From JBHHXR01 sp046757205 (GTDB taxonomy: Bacteria > Pseudomonadota > Alphaproteobacteria > Rhodobacterales > Rhodobacteraceae), in the NCBI GenBank assembly GCA_046757205.1, contig JBHHXR010000011.1, forward strand, positions 1 through 28,337: DNA of 28,337 bases, in the 5' to 3' direction. Below, piece by piece: positions 26,399 through 28,337 of the stretch. The position numbers were made by a program, and so were the translations under genes. How positions within the stretch are numbered: position 1 is the first letter of the stretch; every line of letters starts with the position of its first letter. The notes beneath the pieces are model-generated. The model worked only from the letters and a program-made list of their open reading frames with translations. It did not search any database and was not told where the DNA came from.

Positions 26399-27526
26399 AT
26401 GCGTTCAGAGATCGAAAATCTCGTTGGTGACATAGAGAAATCGCTGAACCTTCTGCGCCAGCGTATCGGCTGGGATTCCGCCCAGCACCGGCTGGAGGAA
26501 CTGAACGCGATGACCGAGGAGCCGGACCTGTGGAACAACCCGGAGAAGGCCCAGAGACTGATGCGGGAACGTCAGAAACTGGCCGACGCCATCGGCAGCT
26601 ACAAGGCGTTGGAACGGGATCTTCGCGACAACGCCGAACTTGTCGAACTCGGCGAGTCGGAGGGCGACGAGGAGATCGTGTCGGAAGCCGAGGCGGCGCT
26701 CCGTTCACTGGGGGAACGGGCGGCACAGAAGGAGATCGAGGCGCTGCTGAATGGCGAGGTCGATGCCAACGACACCTACCTGGAAATAAACGCCGGCGCC
26801 GGAGGCACCGAATCGTGCGACTGGGCCGCGATGCTGGCGCGGATGTATGTCCGCTGGGCCGAAAAGCACGGCTACAAGGTCGAGCTGATATCGGAAAACC
26901 CCGGAGACGAGGCCGGCATCAAGTCCGTCACCTACATGATCAAGGGCGAAAACGCCTATGGCTGGCTGAAGACCGAATCCGGCGTGCACCGGCTGGTCAG
27001 GATATCCCCTTTCGATTCCTCGGCCCGGCGCCACACCTCGTTTTCCTCGGTCTGGGTCTACCCGGTGGTCGACGACACGATCGAGATCGAGATCGCGCCG
27101 AACGACATCCGGCTGGATACCTATCGCTCTTCCGGGGCGGGAGGGCAGCACGTCAACAAGACGGATTCGGCGGTGCGCATCACCCACCTGCCGACAGGTA
27201 TCGTCGTGACGTCGTCGGAGAAATCGCAGCACCAGAACCGGGCCAACGCCATGGCGGCGCTGAAATCGAAGCTCTACGAGCTGGAAATGCGAAAGCGCAC
27301 GGAGGCCATCCAGGCCAGTCATGACGCCAAAGGCGAGATCGGCTGGGGAAACCAGATCCGCTCTTACGTGCTGCAGCCCTACCAGATGGTGAAGGACCTG
27401 CGCACCAATGTCGAGACCTCGGACACCCAGGGCGTGCTCGACGGCGACCTCGACGCCTTCATGGCCGCCGCCCTGGCGATGGACGTGGCGGGAAAAAGCC
27501 GCGCCGAGGCGAACGCGGAAGAATAG
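26399..27526 (+). CDS. prfB: Peptide chain release factor 2
   Basis: Recognises UGA and UAA and triggers peptide release. The 375-residue frame holds SPF at 203-205 (the tripeptide that reads UGA/UAA) and GGQ at 248-250 in SSGAGGQHVNKTD, the catalytic motif. The residue before GG is Ala, the form linked to full activity in E. coli variants. The gene is one open frame: the autoregulatory +1 frameshift around codon 26 known in many bacteria is absent here (LRQRIGWDSAQHRLEELNAM is read straight through). The ATG at 26399 follows CGGAG at long spacing. A terminator follows at 27645. Confidence 0.98.
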   Translation: MRSEIENLVGDIEKSLNLLRQRIGWDSAQHRLEELNAMTEEPDLWNNPEKAQRLMRERQKLADAIGSYKALERDLRDNAELVELGESEGDEEIVSEAEAALRSLGERAAQKEIEALLNGEVDANDTYLEINAGAGGTESCDWAAMLARMYVRWAEKHGYKVELISENPGDEAGIKSVTYMIKGENAYGWLKTESGVHRLVRISPFDSSARRHTSFSSVWVYPVVDDTIEIEIAPNDIRLDTYRSSGAGGQHVNKTDSAVRITHLPTGIVVTSSEKSQHQNRANAMAALKSKLYELEMRKRTEAIQASHDAKGEIGWGNQIRSYVLQPYQMVKDLRTNVETSDTQGVLDGDLDAFMAAALAMDVAGKSRAEANAEE

Positions 27527-27624
27527 CGGCGGGTTTCGTTTGCCTTTCGAACGGTACCGCGCCCGGGCCGCCGAGAGCGCTTCCACAATCCTGATGACGG
27601 CGGCGCGGCTTGCCTCCGCCCGGC

Positions 27625-27652
27625 AGCAAAAGGCCCCGAGCAAAAGGCCCCG
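27625..27652. repeat. 14-bp tandem direct repeat within the terminator
   Basis: AGCAAAAGGCCCCG occurs twice without a gap (27625-27638 and 27639-27652). Each copy carries an arm that can pair with CGGGGCCT at 27663-27670, so there are two alternative stems. Confidence 0.9.
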
Positions 27653-27677
27653 TCGCGAACGGCGGGGCCTCGTTTTT
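27645..27677 (+). terminator. Bidirectional terminator between prfB and bactofilin
   Basis: AGGCCCCG (27645-27652) and CGGGGCCT (27663-27670) form the stem, and CGTTTTT follows on the plus strand. On the minus strand the same stem is followed by TTTTGCT, so it can end the bactofilin transcript too. Confidence 0.8.
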
Positions 27678-27696
27678 CAGATGACTTCGGGCGGCG

Positions 27697-28191
27697 TCAG
27701 GACGCGGCTTTTGCCGGCGCTGGCGCCGGCGCGGATGCGACCTTGCTGGTCGACGTGCTCAGCGGATCCTCCTGGCGCTGTACGGAGCCCTCGAAATGGG
27801 CACCGCTCTCGATGGCGATCGTCTTGTGGATGATGTCGCCCTCAACCCGGGCCGACGACGTCAGCCGGACCTTCATGCCGCGGACACGGCCAACGACGCG
27901 GCCGTTGACGACAACGTCCTCGGCCACCACTTCGCCTTTCACCGTGGCGGTTTCACCGACGGTCAGAAGATGCGCGCGCAGGTCGCCCTCGACGTTGCCC
28001 TCGATCTGGATATCGCCCGACGTCATGACGTTGCCCTTGATGGTAAGGTCGGACGACAGGACGGACGGGGCGGGTTTGGGTTTGCTCGCGGCCGTTCCCG
28101 ATGGCGACGGCGCCGCCGCTGACGGCGCCGGGGCCGCCGGCTTGGCCGGAGCCTTGGGGTCGGTGGATTCGTGGGGTTTCTTAGTAAACAT
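27697..28191 (-). CDS. Bactofilin
   Basis: A 164-residue polymer-forming cytoskeletal protein that acts at the membrane to place cell-wall enzymes. The central bactofilin domain (about residues 43-140) is a beta-helix of short repeats such as GNVMTSGDIQIEGNVEGDLRA and GEVVAEDVVVNGRVVGRVRG. It is flanked by disordered Pro/Ala/Lys-rich N- and C-terminal tails (residues 9-42 and 145-164). Its start overlaps the end of the upstream M23 peptidase gene by 11 bases, so the two are translationally coupled; bactofilin-LytM pairs are widespread and work together in cell shape control. Confidence 0.94.
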   Translation of the reverse strand: MFTKKPHESTDPKAPAKPAAPAPSAAAPSPSGTAASKPKPAPSVLSSDLTIKGNVMTSGDIQIEGNVEGDLRAHLLTVGETATVKGEVVAEDVVVNGRVVGRVRGMKVRLTSSARVEGDIIHKTIAIESGAHFEGSVQRQEDPLSTSTSKVASAPAPAPAKAAS

Positions 28192-28337
28192 TTTCAGCTG
28201 CCTTCAGATATGTCATTGGGTTCACGTGCTTTCCGTCGCGGAAAATTTCGTAGTGCAAGTGCGTCCCTGTGCTGCGACCCGTGCTGCCCATCTTTCCGAT
28301 CCGGTCACCACGCGTCACCTTTTGTCCTTTCTTGACG
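28181..28337 (-). CDS. M23-family (LytM-type) peptidoglycan endopeptidase, C-terminal part only
   Basis: Only the last 51 complete codons lie in the window; the gene continues beyond the right edge. The visible end reads VKKGQKVTRGDRIGKMGSTG and then HLHYEIFRDGKHVNPMTYL. The HxH zinc-binding motif of M23 peptidases is intact. This domain cleaves peptide cross-links in peptidoglycan, though inactive LytM regulators also exist and the other ligands are not visible. The stop codon TAA (28183-28181) lies inside the first codons of the bactofilin gene. Confidence 0.92.
   Translation of the reverse strand, partial: VKKGQKVTRGDRIGKMGSTGRSTGTHLHYEIFRDGKHVNPMTYLKAAENVY

Noticed and set aside
26399..26500. 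Programmed +1 frameshift of prfB
   Set aside because: No in-frame UGA or slippery CTT-TGA-C occurs; the gene is one continuous frame.

Overview
The window is a gene-dense chromosomal segment of a GC-rich alphaproteobacterium. That placement rests on the NDUFA12 complex-I accessory subunit, the aat/DUF2155/mlaD/NDUFA12 cluster facing accBC, the rne-amidase-PBP1A-prfB order, the tRNA-Leu-tig-clpP-clpX order, and an RNase E with a large insertion in its S1 domain. An intact DMSP lyase-type gene (dddP) suggests a marine or DMSP-exposed lineage. I see no CRISPR array, insertion sequence, prophage or integrase.

Layout. 1-2563 (minus): an alpha/beta hydrolase-OsmC fusion cut by the left edge, and a dddP-like gene. 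2740-3960 (plus): a SAM methyltransferase divergent from dddP. 4187-4260: two hairpin/terminator structures between convergent genes. 4282-6063 (minus): glnB-glnA, with an NtrC-like palindrome upstream at 6195-6211. 6248-7792 (plus): the bifunctional NAD(P)HX repair enzyme. 7807-8274 (minus): a DUF922 zincin. 8417-12095 (plus): tRNA-Leu(UAG), tig, clpP and clpX, a protein-folding and proteolysis block. 12234-13427 (plus): NDUFA12, an MlaD-like MCE protein and DUF2155. 13391-18184 (minus): M48 protease, DsbA-like protein, accB, accC and aat. 18245-19399 (plus): a PLP aminotransferase. 19417-22011 (minus): rne with a structured leader. 22476-27526 (plus): amidase, PBP1A and prfB. 27697-28337 (minus): bactofilin and a truncated M23 peptidase.

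Most of the window is housekeeping: nitrogen assimilation (PII and glutamine synthetase), proteostasis (trigger factor, ClpXP, Aat as the N-degron tagger, M48 protease), fatty acid synthesis entry (AccBC), RNA turnover (RNase E), and cell wall growth (amidase, PBP1A, bactofilin, LytM peptidase).

I do not see a convincing previously undescribed multi-gene system. The most notable item is the dddP-like gene. It keeps every catalytic residue I know for DddP, but the codon where homologues start reads GCG behind a well-placed Shine-Dalgarno sequence. Other points of interest are the NtrC-like site, the hairpin-rich rne leader, a perfect 22-bp palindrome, and a DUF922 zincin with no export signal.
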